64,000 nt of DNA from Homarus americanus (GCF_018991925.1 NW_024753828.1:3529499-3593498); one strand, 5' to 3'; counted from the first letter of the stretch, positions 31,957-43,166 are shown. A program made the numbers and translations. The notes: generated by a model not told the origin, from the letters alone.

Positions 31957-34900
31957 CTGTAACACAAGTTATATTAAGTCACCCAACATTGACACCAGTA
32001 CTAGAATATCTCAAATAATTTACATCTACTTTCAAATCTGCTCAGTTCATTTAAACCTTTCTGTATTAAAAAAAAAAATCATGATAAAATAAGCTTCGAA
32101 TTCATCTACAGTTTGTGAGGCCAAGTGCATATGCGTGTCCCGCCCCATAACGTGGTTAACACTGGAGCATCTTGACTTGAGGGTTGACGCCACACACACC
32201 ACTAATGCGTTTACAGGAGCACATCAGATTTTATGGAATGAACGTAAAACAATATTAAAACAAATTTCTCAATGTAATAATGTGGAATGTTTATATGAAG
32301 AGCCCCTGTAAACGCACCAGTAAAGGGGACTGCATATTACATTAAGCAGGAGAAAACAGTTAACTAAATATAATTATTCTACAGCACTTTTGTCATTGCT
32401 GTAAAATTATAGGCGTTATTTCGTTATTGTTATAAGGTAATTCTACGTGGCATATATTTACTGCTGTTAAGAAGTTTATAAATCTATCATTATTATTGTC
32501 CTATTCATTTTTAAGTACTGTACTGTATATCATTATTAATCTTCTTAGTTATCTCTCCCCTGCTTTCCACCCTTTTTCTTGTATAGAGTAATGGATCCAA
32601 GGAAACATTGACCTCAGGGTAAGGAAGCGATGGTGGAGGAAATGAGTAGAAAGTGAGAGAAAATCACCCCCTCCCCCTCCCCCCTGTAGAAACACCCCTC
32701 ATACGTTTCCTCACATCTTCAACCTACATAAATAAAGTTAATCCTCATTCTCAACACTATGTACAATGTTTCATTTAAATTCACTGGCCTTTGTCTCATG
32801 TTAGGTTAGGTTAGGTACAAAACACTTCATTATACAGTATATATACTGTATTATGGGTTGTGGGAATATATTATATTTATAAGGAATTTGAAACTCTTCA
32901 TTGAAAAATTCTTAAAATATGTCCTTAATGTTAATAAAAATATATAATATAGTATATGGAAATTAGGTAGATGACATATTGATAGACATAAAATGGTGGT
33001 ATACTGGACAAGGTTAATACATGGGAACAGAACAAACTGAGCTATCTTATGTATTAGTGCCCCTGGAAGTAAAAAAAGAAGGATAGATTAATTTCTCCAT
33101 GGCTGAACCAAATTAAATCTATACTAAATAATTGCAGGATGTTAGGTATATGGGGGATGCAAAACCAACATAATTCAATATGGTTTAAAAAATGCTATTG
33201 AAAGAAAATTAAAAGACCAGTGAATTACTTAGTGGTATGATAACCTGACAGTACATCATCATTATGTAGTAGTTATGTCAGTTTGAAGAATATTTAATAA
33301 GGTTACCAAAAAATCTCAGATCTATCATGTGTAAATTTAGAGCTAACAATATTCCTCATTGTAACTGGTAGATATTCCAAGAGAAGTGAGTATTTGTATT
33401 AAATGTAGTTATAATGTTATTGGAGATGGATATCATGTTATTCTATAGTGTAATAATCATTATATCGCGGAAAAGAGATGCAAGTATATACCAAGATTCT
33501 ATAGAAGTCATCCTAGTCGTTTGTTTTCTAAATTAATACAACAGACTAATGTAATGTAAGAATCATTCATAACATTGTGAAGTAATAGATATGTTTAGTT
33601 AGATACAGTAATGAAATACAGTACTGTAGTTCATACCAACATATATAAGGAAGTACTTCAATAATAATAACCATTTTTTGATAATGTAAATGTATTTTAT
33701 TGTAATTTGTGTTTTTGATATGTGACTGTTGTGATAAGCAGTTGTGTTCCTTAATTTGTAAACGTCTGAGCCAAATAAATGTGTCTGTCTGTCTGTCTGT
33801 CTGTCTTTAATGCCACTGGTATAGGCTGTACATGTTATCTCCTCTCACATACATCTCAAACTGTGCTCTCAAAAAATCAACCTTCGTCACCAGTCAAGCT
33901 CCTATTATAACCATCACGTATTCTCATCCAAACATCCCTACAGACTCTTTTTCACCTCATTAATTCTCTTTACTTCTTCAGTCTTAATTACATCAATAGC
34001 CTGACTATCTCACTAGTTCACAGGGCGTCCATCTCAAACACAACACCTAAACATAAGAATTAAAACAAGTAAATCTTCCATACAGATCCCTTGTACACTA
34101 CTTACTTGGACTCTTCCCATTTATATATATTCTCAAGACTCCATTTTATCCTTTTTATCCCTTCCATCACATTCCCAATACCTTTACTGATAGTGACGTG
34201 GCTCTCAAACGAGTCTACCCTTTCCAATATTTTACCTGTAATATTCTTCTCGTATAAAGTTCACCTAAATATACACCCAATGTCTTTTAACTCTCCTTCA
34301 GCAACCTGGACAAATAGCACACCATCATCCGCATACAGTATTCGTGACATCTTCCACACCTTTACTAGATTACGGTTGTATTCTAGAGTCATTCATTCTC
34401 ACTTAAATTTCTTATATTTGTACTTCTATAAAGATAATATAATACCCAAGATGACACCATAATCCCATAATCAATATAAATATTATGGAGAGTTATAGCT
34501 GTAATATATCATAGGCTCGTAGTTACTTCGTTAATAGATCACCCTATACAATAACTTTCATCACTAATGTTAACATACTCACACAGTCGTCTCATTACTG
34601 TGTCGTGTCATCTTACTGTTGTTATGACACTTATGACACACTTCTGCCACGTTCTGACCACACTGACTCACTGTACTTGGAGCATATATGACCCCTAGAT
34701 GACTGTGGCATATGTGACACCCTAGATCATGTGACACCCTGGGTCATGTGACACCCTGGGTCATGTGACACCCTGGGTCATGTGACACCCTGGGTCATGT
34801 GACACCCTGGGTCATGTGACACCCTAGATCATGTGACACCCTGGGGTCATGTGACACCCTAGATCATGTGACACCCTGGGTCATGTGACACACCCTGGGA

Positions 34901-37087
34901 TCATGTGACACCCTGGGTCATGTGACACCCTGGTCATGTGACACCCTGGGTCATGTGACACCCTGGGTCATGTGACACCCTAGATCATGTGACACCCTAG
35001 ATCATGTGGGTCATGATGTGACACCCTGGATCATGTGACACCTAGATCATGTGACACCTGGGTCATGTGACACCCCTAGATCATGTGACACCCTGGATCA
35101 TGTGACACCCTAGATCATGTGACACCCTAGATCATGTGACACCCTAGATCATGTGACACCCTAGATCATGTGACACCATATAACAACTACCTAGAGCAAG
35201 TGACACCTGTAGCATAATATAACACACCTGACCAGTAATTGATTATGTTACACTTTAGATGACCTACAGTATATATAGCGTGTGTGACCCTGAATGGCCT
35301 GACCTGAAGCGTGTATGACCCCGAATTACCTCACCTGGAGCATGTATGACCCCAAATGATCTCACTTGGAGCATATATGACCCTGAATGACTTCACCGGG
35401 AGCATGTATGACCCTTATTGACCTCTGCTGGAGCATATATGACCCTGAATGACCTCACATGGAGCATGTATGACCCCGAATTACCTCACCTGGAGCACGT
35501 ATGAGCCCGAATGACCTCACCTGGAGCATATATACCCTGAAAGACCTCACTTGGAGCATATATGACCTTTAGTAACCCCTCCTGGAGCATATATGACCCT
35601 GAATTACCTTACCTGGGGCATGTATGATCACGAATTACCTTACCTGGAGCATGAATGACCCTGAATGACCTCACCTAGAGCATGAATGACCCTGAATGAC
35701 CTCACCTGGAGCATGTGTGACCCGTGTGGCCTGTTCATTCCTGTGACCTCTTTTATAGTCATGCTCCAGTCTCTTCCTCTCTCGTTCCTGGTTCCTCCTC
35801 CTGTCCTCTTCACGCCGTCTCTCTTCTTCCTCCTTCTCCTCCTCCAGCCTCCTCGATGATTCCATATCATGTTTCCTCTGTGAGTTCTTCCTGCCGGGTC
35901 GTGTCTGGTACGTGTGGTCGTCTTCTGTGGAGAGTGGGACATGTTCAGTACCAAAAGTTAACTCTCTGAGAATAACAAATTAAAGTGTAAAATTATATGT
36001 GTTTTGTTATATCGATGGGAAGTATTGTAGTTCTGATTTAATGTACAATTAGCAAGGGAATGATAGGTAGTGGAGAAATACATTGTAGTTTATGTTTCAG
36101 CAGAGATTCAGGGATTTGTGTGATGAATCTAAGATTATGTGTTCCGTATCTAGTGTAATATGTCAACAAACTGTGTGAAACAAGTGATCAACATTAGGGT
36201 AGTGAAGCGTCAGCCAATAAGAGTCATGGATAATATTTTGTTTTTCTTCAACACTGATGGAAGTAGCAAGTGGAATGAAGACTCTACTAACATATCCAAC
36301 AATATATTAAACTATTTCAGCTGTTTGATATAAGTAGCAATAGGATTTACTTTATATTTTATACATGTATATATCACTCGTAAAAGGTCCTCAAAATACA
36401 AGTGAAGCTCAATTTATTCTCATGATCACGTGGAACAGTATGACATTATGATAACATGTAACACTGACTCTTGTATGATGATATGACACAGTGTCACATA
36501 TGAGTGGTGGAGTATCAAAATGATTCGTGATACTATGGCAGTAATATGTGACATTTTGAAAACGTTGGGTGACGCTATGACTGACAGATACAATATGACA
36601 GGTAAATACACTAAGACAGGCAGGTACACTATGGCTGGAAGTACACTATGTCAGGCAGGTACACTATGGCTGGAAGTACACTATGTCAGGCAGGTACACT
36701 ATGGCTGGAAGTACACTATGTCAGGCAGGTACACTATGGCTGGAAGTACACTATGTCAGGCAGGTACACTATGGCTGGAAGTACACTATGTCAGGCAGGT
36801 ACACTATGGCTGGAAGTACACTATGTCAGGCAGGTACACTATGGCTGGAAGTACACTATGTCAGGCAGGTACACTATAACAGGTACAGTACTCTATGACA
36901 CTTTAAGCCGGGCTAGCAGGTACATATGACTAGCAGGAGAGTTAGGATAAGAAGATATACTGTGACAGGTACAGTACCGTCGTGGCCGGGGCGGTGTAAC
37001 TTGGTCTGGGGAGGTGTGGTCGGCCGGTAAGTCTCTGGAATAGATGATGATGAAGTCACCAATGAGTTGACCTGTGTGTGTGTGTGT

Positions 37088-37165
<78 letters not shown>

Positions 37166-38810
37166 ATTACGAGCACACCACACTACCATTTTATGTTGAC
37201 ATATCACCAACAAGTTTATAAATATAGAAGCACATTAGCGAGAGCCTGCACGTGACGTCATTCACACCACACCTATAACACCTGTGTAATCTCTTGTAAA
37301 CAAAGACTACACCTCAAGGTATTCGTTCACTCAGACACACTAAAGAAGACGACCTACACTAAAGATGAATAACATAACCAAATAACTTGAGGGTGAAAAT
37401 GTTTGCCTTCAGGTATATTAACAGACGGTATAATTTATACTATATTTAGTACCGTAGATGTTAATCCCAAAATCTTGACCATTAAAAACTGTTCGTGTGT
37501 TCGTAAGGTTTGGTTCTCTAAAAGTCTTAAAGTTGACTAAAAGAAGAAATATAAACACAGTTACTAGGTAGGCTATAATGATGACTGACACTGCTGTCCT
37601 AACTCACTCATAAGTCTTGGACGTACAGCATTCCCGGGTTAACGTTTAAAGGTTATTTCATAGTTACAGGTCAAAATTAAAGGTCAATACGTTCACCCCC
37701 AAATATGTATAAACAATACGATTAATGGCCAGTCCCCCACCAGAGCCAGGATTGAGAACTAAACATAATAACAGTGAGTTGCGACTTTTACTTTACTTTT
37801 ATCCTCTTCCCCACTGATCGACTCGTTAGCCGCTTGGGCGGTCGGTCACGTCTCTGTTACGCACTGTTGGCAAGTACTGGGCATGCACCGGCTACTGAAT
37901 GTATCTGAACCTGCTCCCGTGTTGGTCAAGTCTGGTCTTGAAAGAGCTCACACTCGGTGCCGTCACAACACTCTCTGGCAGATTGTTCCAAGAGTTCACA
38001 ACTCTCACTCCGAAAAAGTTCGCCCTCACAGTTTTTTGGACTAGTGGCTTCTTCAACCTTGAGCTGTGACCCCTTGTAGGGCGAGCGTCCGCCAGCTCCA
38101 AGTATGTACAGTACACTCTCGACTTAAGTCGCTCCATACCAAACTTTATTTAGATCTACATAACCTTTTCTACCTTACTGTATGGAGACGAGTTCTGTGG
38201 TGAGACTTAAAAAAAAAAACAGGTGACATCACTATTCCTCTTTGATGTAGATTCTTAAATAACACAAACTAATTAACAACTAAAATCCCATTCGTAATAC
38301 CCAGAAAAATAGTATATCATATATAAGGACATATGAATATTATTTTTTCAGAGTATCCTATAATTTGATATACTCAGAAAGTTATATACTGTAGTTTGTC
38401 AGTGTAGTGAAGAGTTAACGTCTTATACTTCAGTGGGAGTTAACAGGACATAACTCTTTTATTACCTGTATACAATAACACCCTTTGATACTATTTCTAT
38501 TTCCCGTATACTATTGCACTTTACCATACACCAATAAAAATCCTAAATAGGCCTTTTGGTGTTTTAAAAAATCATACTGCTTCGTGCGGCTCCGTTCAAA
38601 TCAAACTGCAATCATGTGGTTGATAACGTGACGTGCAAACTCTTAGTAAATCACATACATAAGGCAGAGAGCGAGAGACAAGATACAAATACTTACTATT
38701 AAGAGTGATGGATCCGTCAGTCTCAGCGATGGAGTTCTTAGAGATACATTTATACATACCGAAGTCTCCCTCCTGAAGATCTGTGGAGATAAGGAAGGAT
38801 ATTACTCTAT

Positions 38811-38886
<76 letters not shown>

Positions 38887-41576
38887 GTATTTTGGCTGTT
38901 ACAGAGAGAAAGAGAGAGAGAGAGAGTTGCATAAAGGGAGACAACGAGATAGGGAACGATGGGAAACAACATAGCGAAAGATAAACAAGGTCTGAGATAA
39001 CAGAAAATTGAAAGAAGTAACAAGAAATCCACGATAAGTTTCCCAGGACACCAGTATTCTCCCTTCACACTAAGAACCCTCAAGAACCCGAATTCTTCCT
39101 TTAAATCATGAAGTCACACGAAATCCAGAACCGAAATCCCCAGAGAGTCAGATTTTTTCGATAAAACATCCCCCCACACCCACCCCCCCCCCCAGAGAAC
39201 TAGAACCACACGAAAGGAAATCAGACGCCTAATTTTAGAGATAAAATCCTCAGAGTCATATTTCTCAACAAATAACCCACAGAAAAATAAACCCCACATT
39301 GAAAACCCCAGAAAATAGTACCCAGAGTCAGAACCTTTACAAACAAGTCCCTAGATAGCCAGAACCCACAAGAAATAACCCAAGTAGAACCAAAATCCTT
39401 AAAATTGGAATCTAGAACCCCCTTGAGAGAACCCCAGAGTTTTTAGCCATACAATAGAACCTTTATAACCCCCAAGAAAGAACCCCCTTAGAATCAACCC
39501 CCCCAGAAGACATGACTTACTGCGTATATTGAGAACCATATGGATCTTGTAATTATCCTCCAATGTGTGTGTGGTGACTCGAGAAGTATTCATCACCATG
39601 GCGTCACGATATTCCCAATAGGTGATAGCCCGTGGGTGAGCCTCGACGAAGCATTCAAGGTGGACCTCCGTGCCCAGTGGTGCCCCTACCAGCTGGTTAG
39701 GTACGTGCATCTGAGGAGCGACTGTAAACACAAACCAATACAGTGTTAGTTTGTGTTACATGAGTGTTGGGAAAGGGGGGGTTGTTAGATAGTGGATTAT
39801 GGGGATAGTTAACAAAGGGAGTTAATCATATTGTTAGAAGGGGGTGTTATTGTTGTTGTTGTTACGAGATATTGTTTGTTGTTGTTGTTAGAAGGAGGTG
39901 TTGTTGAGAGATGAATTAGACCTTACTTTAAATTCTCCTCTCACCCACCCTGCCTCTCCTCTCACCCACCCTGCCTCTCCTCTCACCCACCCTGCCTCTC
40001 CTCTCACCCACTCTACCTCTCTTCTCACCCACCCTACCTCTCCTCTCACCCACCCTACCTCTCCTCTCATCCACCCTACCTCTCCTCTCATCCACCCTAC
40101 CTCTCCTCTCACCCACCCTACCTCTCCTCTTACCCATGCTATCCACACCATCTCTCCTCACAATAAGGTGTGGTAGTGTGGCTTAAGGTGTGGTAGTGTG
40201 GCTTACGATATAATAGTGTGGCTTAGGTGCGTAGCTGTATCCCAAACTTATTAGTGTGGCCTGAGATGTCTAAATGTGGGTCAGGTGTGGTAGAGTGTGG
40301 GTCAGGTGTGGTAGAGTGTGGGGGGTGTGTGTGGGTCAGTGTGGGTGTGGGAGTGTGGGTGTGTGTGTGGTGGTGTGGTAGAGTGTGGGTCAGGTGTGTC
40401 AGGTGTGTGTGGGTCAGGTGTGGTGAGTGGTCAGGTGTGTGTGGGTCAGGTGTGGTAGTATGGACCAGGTGTGGTAGTGTATGGACCAGGTGTGGGTATG
40501 GACCAGGTGTGGTAGTATGGGCCAGAAGTGGTAGTATGGACCAGGTGAGGTAGTATGGGCCAGGTGGTAGAATGGTAGTATGGGCCAGGTGTGTAGTATG
40601 GGCCAGGTGTGGTAGTATGGGCCAGCCAGGTGTGGGCCAGGTGTGGTAGTATGGGCCAGTGTGGTAGTATGGGCCAGGTGTGGTAGTATGGGCCAGGTGT
40701 GGTAGTGTGGTAGTATGGGCCAGAAGTGGGTAGTATGGACCAGGTGTGGTAGTGTATGGACCAGGTGTGGTAGTATGGACCAGGTGTGTGGTAGTATGGG
40801 CCAAGTGGTAGTATGGACCAGGAGGTAGTATGGGCCAGGGTGGTAGTATGGGCCAGGAGTGGTAGTATGGGCCAGGGTGGTAGTATACCAGGTGTAGTAT
40901 GGGCCAGGGTGGTAGTATGGACCAGGTGAGGTATGGGCCAGGTGTGTAGTATGGGCCAGAGTGGTAGTATGGGCCAGGTGTGGTAGTATGGGCCAGGTGA
41001 AGTGGTAGTATGGACCAGGTGGTAGTATGGGGCCAGGTGTGGTAGTATGGACCAGTAGGTGTGGTAGTATGGGCCAGGTGTGGGTAGTATGGGCCAGGTG
41101 TGGTAGTATGGGCCAGGAGTGGTATAGTAGTAGTATGGACCAGGTGGAAGTAGTGGGGGTAGTATGGGCCAGTATGGGCCAGGAGTGGTATGGCCAGGTG
41201 GGTGTGGTGGTAGGTGTAGTATGGGCCAGTAGTATGGGCCAGGTGGGCCAGGTGGGCCAGGTGTGGTAGTATGGCCAGGTGGTAGTGGGTATGGCCAGGT
41301 GGTAGGGTGGTAGTATGGGCCAGGAGTGGTATGGGCCAGGAGTGGTAGTATGGGCCAGGTGTGGTAGTATGGGCCAGGTGTGGTAGTATGGGCCAGGTGT
41401 GGTAGTATGGGCCAGGTGTGGTAGTATGGGGCAGGTGTCTTACTCACATTCCACATCTAAGGTGATTCTCTTGCTGACAGAAGGTGGGACGCCATTGGTA
41501 GCGATACACAGGTAGGCACCCATGTGTGTCCGACTCACCTGCCTCACCCTTAGTGTAGGCCCGTCCACCTGGTGCA
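31865..41576 (-). CDS. DIP/lachesin-family Ig cell-surface protein, last six exons
   Basis: Joined exons: 41576-41448, 39721-39521, 38780-38697, 35924-35706, 31956-31865. These five visible segments hold the end of Ig2, Ig3 (two exons), a charged linker and the terminal exon; the 5' exons were not found. All four junctions are AG/GT and every one is phase 1. The joined 240 residues contain [20 protein letters not shown] (Ig2 F-G strands), [18 protein letters not shown] (Ig3 B strand), [10 protein letters not shown] (Ig3 F strand) and a hydrophobic C-terminus. These signatures are typical of arthropod Dpr-interacting proteins and lachesin-like proteins: three-Ig, GPI-linked adhesion proteins of neurons and septate junctions. 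Whether this is a DIP or a lachesin-like paralogue cannot be settled without Ig1. The introns are crowded with tandem repeats. Confidence 0.9.
31957..32999. other. Last intron of the DIP-like gene, proximal part: nothing recognised
   Basis: AT-rich intron with one short GGTTAGGTTAGGTTAGG-like run at about 32799-32816. The octamer-scale CCCCCTCCCCCTCCCCCC run near 32670 is notable only as a C-tract. Confidence 0.5.
33000..33809 (+). mobile_element. LINE-type retrotransposon 3' remnant with (TCTG)n tail
   Basis: Degenerate plus-strand reading: near 33330-33560 [10 protein letters not shown], then [43 protein letters not shown]. This follows the C-terminal pattern (TKFR.NNH, C..C....GDEFH.L..C) seen after reverse transcriptase in many invertebrate LINEs. 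The 3' end reads CCAAATAAATG followed by (TCTG)n at 33780-33806, fitting a retroelement tail. Multiple stops and frameshifts. Confidence 0.65.
33815..34420 (-). pseudogene. Reverse-transcriptase fragment of a LINE (YADD)
   Basis: On the minus strand near 34290-34370 the frame reads [20 protein letters not shown], containing the YADD catalytic box of the reverse-transcriptase palm. Further fragments ([25 protein letters not shown]) follow in shifting frames towards 33830. Stops and frameshifts are present. The opposite-strand 123-codon ORF at 34091-34462 is a shadow. Confidence 0.7.
34710..35172. repeat. 17-bp minisatellite
   Basis: Unit CCTGGGTCATGTGACAC with a CTAGATCATG variant; about 27 copies. 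It lies in the last intron of the DIP-like gene next to the 31-bp array. Confidence 0.96.
35240..35705. repeat. 31-bp minisatellite carrying splice-donor copies
   Basis: About 15 copies. In transcript sense each unit contains CATGCTCCAGGTGAGGTCAT or a variant, which is also the end of the adjacent exon plus its donor. Intact AG|GTGAG or AG|GTAAG sites repeat at 35706, 35675, 35644, 35613, 35521 and 35490; copies at 35582, 35551 and 35459 have lost the consensus. Confidence 0.93.
35706..35924 (-). CDS. DIP-like gene exon: highly charged linker
   Basis: The acceptor CTCTCCACAG precedes 35924 and the donor CCAG|GTGAGG follows 35706. In the phase required by both neighbours it encodes [20 protein letters not shown], then about 30 residues of Glu/Arg/Lys-rich sequence ([20 protein letters not shown]), then [17 protein letters not shown]. 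There is no stop and no recognised domain. Its position between Ig3 and the anchor suggests a stalk, perhaps a stable single alpha-helix. The donor is the first of a series of near-identical copies in the adjacent 31-bp array. Confidence 0.8.
36616..36880. repeat. 35-bp minisatellite, nearly identical copies
   Basis: Unit GGCAGGTACACTATGGCTGG AAGTACACTATGTCA, about 7.5 copies with essentially no divergence. The two halves both contain GTACACTATG, so the unit is itself a diverged duplication. Confidence 0.96.
37073..37163. repeat. (TG)n microsatellite
   Basis: About 45 units with a few CGTG interruptions at the left, in an intron of the DIP-like gene. Confidence 0.97.
37783..38150 (-). mobile_element. 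LINE 3' fragment: C-terminus of an RT-encoding ORF plus 3' tail
   Basis: An open minus-strand frame (38137-37889) reads [20 protein letters not shown] then [14 protein letters not shown] and stop. The (F)F..R.V..WN.LP..VV.A.S...FK..LD pattern is the common C-terminus of jockey/CR1-type non-LTR polyproteins. After the stop a short 3' region ends in GAGGATAAAAGTAAAGTAAA. It is a 5'-truncated insertion in an intron of the DIP-like gene. Confidence 0.8.
38697..38780 (-). CDS. DIP-like gene exon: end of Ig3
   Basis: An 84-base exon. The acceptor TTATCTCCACAG precedes 38780 and the donor A|GTAAGT follows 38697. Encodes (N)[19 protein letters not shown] then TDGSITLN. It holds the F-strand Cys in the GMYKC motif and the usual KNS.G/AETDGSI G-strand. 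The split Asn codon is rebuilt exactly across the junction. A (TG)n tract in transcript sense sits 31 bases upstream of the acceptor. Confidence 0.92.
38812..38884. repeat. (CA)n microsatellite, (TG)n in transcript sense, next to a splice acceptor
   Basis: About 36 units, ending 31 bases before the exon that starts at 38780. Confidence 0.97.
39521..39721 (-). CDS. DIP-like gene exon: first two thirds of Ig3
   Basis: The acceptor GTGTTTACAG precedes 39721 and the donor A|GTAAGT follows 39521. Encodes [20 protein letters not shown] then [20 protein letters not shown] and on to HMVLNIR. The B-strand Cys and core Trp of an Ig domain are present. [20 protein letters not shown] is the characteristic opening of Ig3 in DIP and lachesin-like proteins. 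An NTS glycosylation sequon follows the MVM segment. Confidence 0.93.
39941..40138. repeat. 21-bp minisatellite
   Basis: Unit CTCACCCACCCTGCCTCTCCT, about nine copies with C/T variants. It lies about 220 bp from the Ig3 exon acceptor. Confidence 0.95.
40250..41437. repeat. 19-20-bp minisatellite adjoining the Ig2 exon donor
   Basis: Unit GGTAGTATGGGCCAGGTGT with many indels and GACCAGG variants, about 60 copies. The first 170 bp is a less regular GTGTGGGTCAG-type version. It ends about ten bases from the splice donor at 41447. Confidence 0.95.
41448..41576 (-). CDS. DIP-like gene exon: second half of Ig2
   Basis: The acceptor TTGTTACAG precedes 41576 and the donor T|GTGAGT follows 41448. 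Encodes [20 protein letters not shown] then [20 protein letters not shown], ending VE plus the first base of Phe. YLC carries the Ig2 F-strand cysteine, and the [12 protein letters not shown] run is near-diagnostic for DIPs. The phase requires one base from the exon upstream, which lies at higher coordinates and was not found. A 1.2-kb minisatellite begins about ten bases beyond the donor. Confidence 0.92.
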
Positions 41577-41852
41577 CTGTAACAAACAATAACAGTTAAT
41601 GGTGTAGCCAAGAATAAATCTACGGGGTTTATTTGGCATTTTTCAAGTTAATCAGTCTCTCTCTCTCCCGTCGCGAAGGATCAGCTCTGGTGCGAGGTAA
41701 TCTATCAGAGATGTTATGTAGCCCAGGTGTAATTTTTTTTTGTATTAACACTATTTTTGTAGATCAGCTTTTGTGTGGCAGGTTAGGTACAGGTAACACA
41801 ACGAGGTATTTAAGGGAAGAGACAGTGCCAATGGTGTTGATAACTTTGATGG

Positions 41853-41854
<2 letters not shown>

Positions 41855-41898
<44 letters not shown>
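41855..41898. repeat. (TG)n microsatellite
   Basis: About 21 units. Confidence 0.95.
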
Positions 41899-41900
<2 letters not shown>

Positions 41901-42308
41901 GTTACCAGCTTGTTTCCTCATCACCTTAGTGCTCTCGTTGAAGACGTAAATATTTATCACACGTTGTATGTACAATATTGTGTGTAGTTTAGGTTGATTT
42001 GCATTTCAGGATGGGGTTTAGTGTGTAGTGGGTGTAGGTGTAGAGGTGTAGGGTAGATGGTGGTGGTGGTGGTGAGATAGAGAGAGAGGGGATACAGGTG
42101 AGGTGGAGGGAGGGAGGAAGGGGGGCTCAGGTGAGGTGGTTATTCTAGAGGGGGGGTAGACCCCAGGCACATACTTCCAATATATCAATTATTTCCGCCG
42201 CTTTGAAGTTTTGTTTGTGATAGTTAGCACAAAGGATAAAAAACATGGAGCGTGACGTGTTCATGCATAGCTTTTCTTTGTTCAACCATATGCATTTTTA
42301 ACTTCGGT

Positions 42309-42309
<1 letters not shown>

Positions 42310-42394
<85 letters not shown>
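42310..42394. repeat. (TA)n microsatellite
   Basis: About 42 uninterrupted units. Confidence 0.96.
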
Positions 42395-42398
<4 letters not shown>

Positions 42399-43110
42399 TT
42401 GGTCTAAGTTAATATGAAAATGCTGTGTTGTAGTTGTATGTTAAGGGTTGTAACTGGTGTGGTTGAATGATGGTAGGGTGTAAGGGTGTGCGTGTCAGGT
42501 TATGTGCTAGTATGATATTGTGATAGTGTGATGTTATGACTGAGTGTTTTTGTGGTCATATGATTGTGAATTAGTTTGGTGTTAGTTGTGTGGGGTTGTA
42601 TGCTGGTAGCGTGGTTGCATGGTAGCAGTGTGATTGTGTAGTGGTGGTGTGATTGTGCGGTAGTTATGTGCAAATACTTAAAGGAAAGACACTCAGAGTA
42701 CTACCGACCAGTTCAACACAAACACACTGAATTACTCCGATACAACGTAGACACACTAAAGCATCAAACAACACGTGGAAAAGTAACAATTGATGGTTAC
42801 TCGGTAAAAATTACTTTGCCCGACTTGACCTGAATGTTGTTGGGCACCAGTACTGTATAACGATGACAGAATCATAGTGCCAGCAACTGAACTCACAGAG
42901 CTGACCAACCCCGACTTGTACAGCTGACCAAAAATTACGTTAAAATTTTCAAAGATGTTTAGTTTCTGAGGCAATTCCCCAACCATAGGAAATACAATGT
43001 AAAAACACTTTTAGAAAATGAATTAATGAACATTTTTATATCTTCAATGAGGGAAAATGAATTCTTCCAGTAGTTAATTTGACAACAAATCTGCGGTTAG
43101 TTTGAACGTA
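42395..43110. other. Probable intron, nothing recognised
   Basis: GT-rich low-complexity sequence to about 42680 (TGTGATTGTG, GGTGGTGTG-type), then AT-rich unique sequence. No exon with Ig-domain signature was seen on the minus strand. Confidence 0.4.
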
Positions 43111-43111
43111 T

Positions 43112-43166
43112 CAATACCGTTCACTAGCGGTTAACGAGCCGTTCACTGGTGAAGAGGATAAAAAGT
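43112..43166 (+). mobile_element. Second LINE 3' tail, opposite orientation
   Basis: GCGGTTAACGAGCCGTTCAC then GAAGAGGATAAAAAGTAAA matches the 3' tail of the LINE fragment at 37783-38150 (GCGGCTAACGAGTCGATCAG .. GAAGAGGATAAAAGTAAA), but on the plus strand. Only the tail is recognisable. Confidence 0.55.

Noticed and set aside
34091..34462. 123-codon plus-strand ORF
   Set aside because: It is the antisense shadow of the YADD reverse-transcriptase fragment.
40223..41456. Minus-strand 336- and 193-codon frames ([16 protein letters not shown])
   Set aside because: Repeat translation; the real exon at 41576-41448 overlaps only its edge in a different context.
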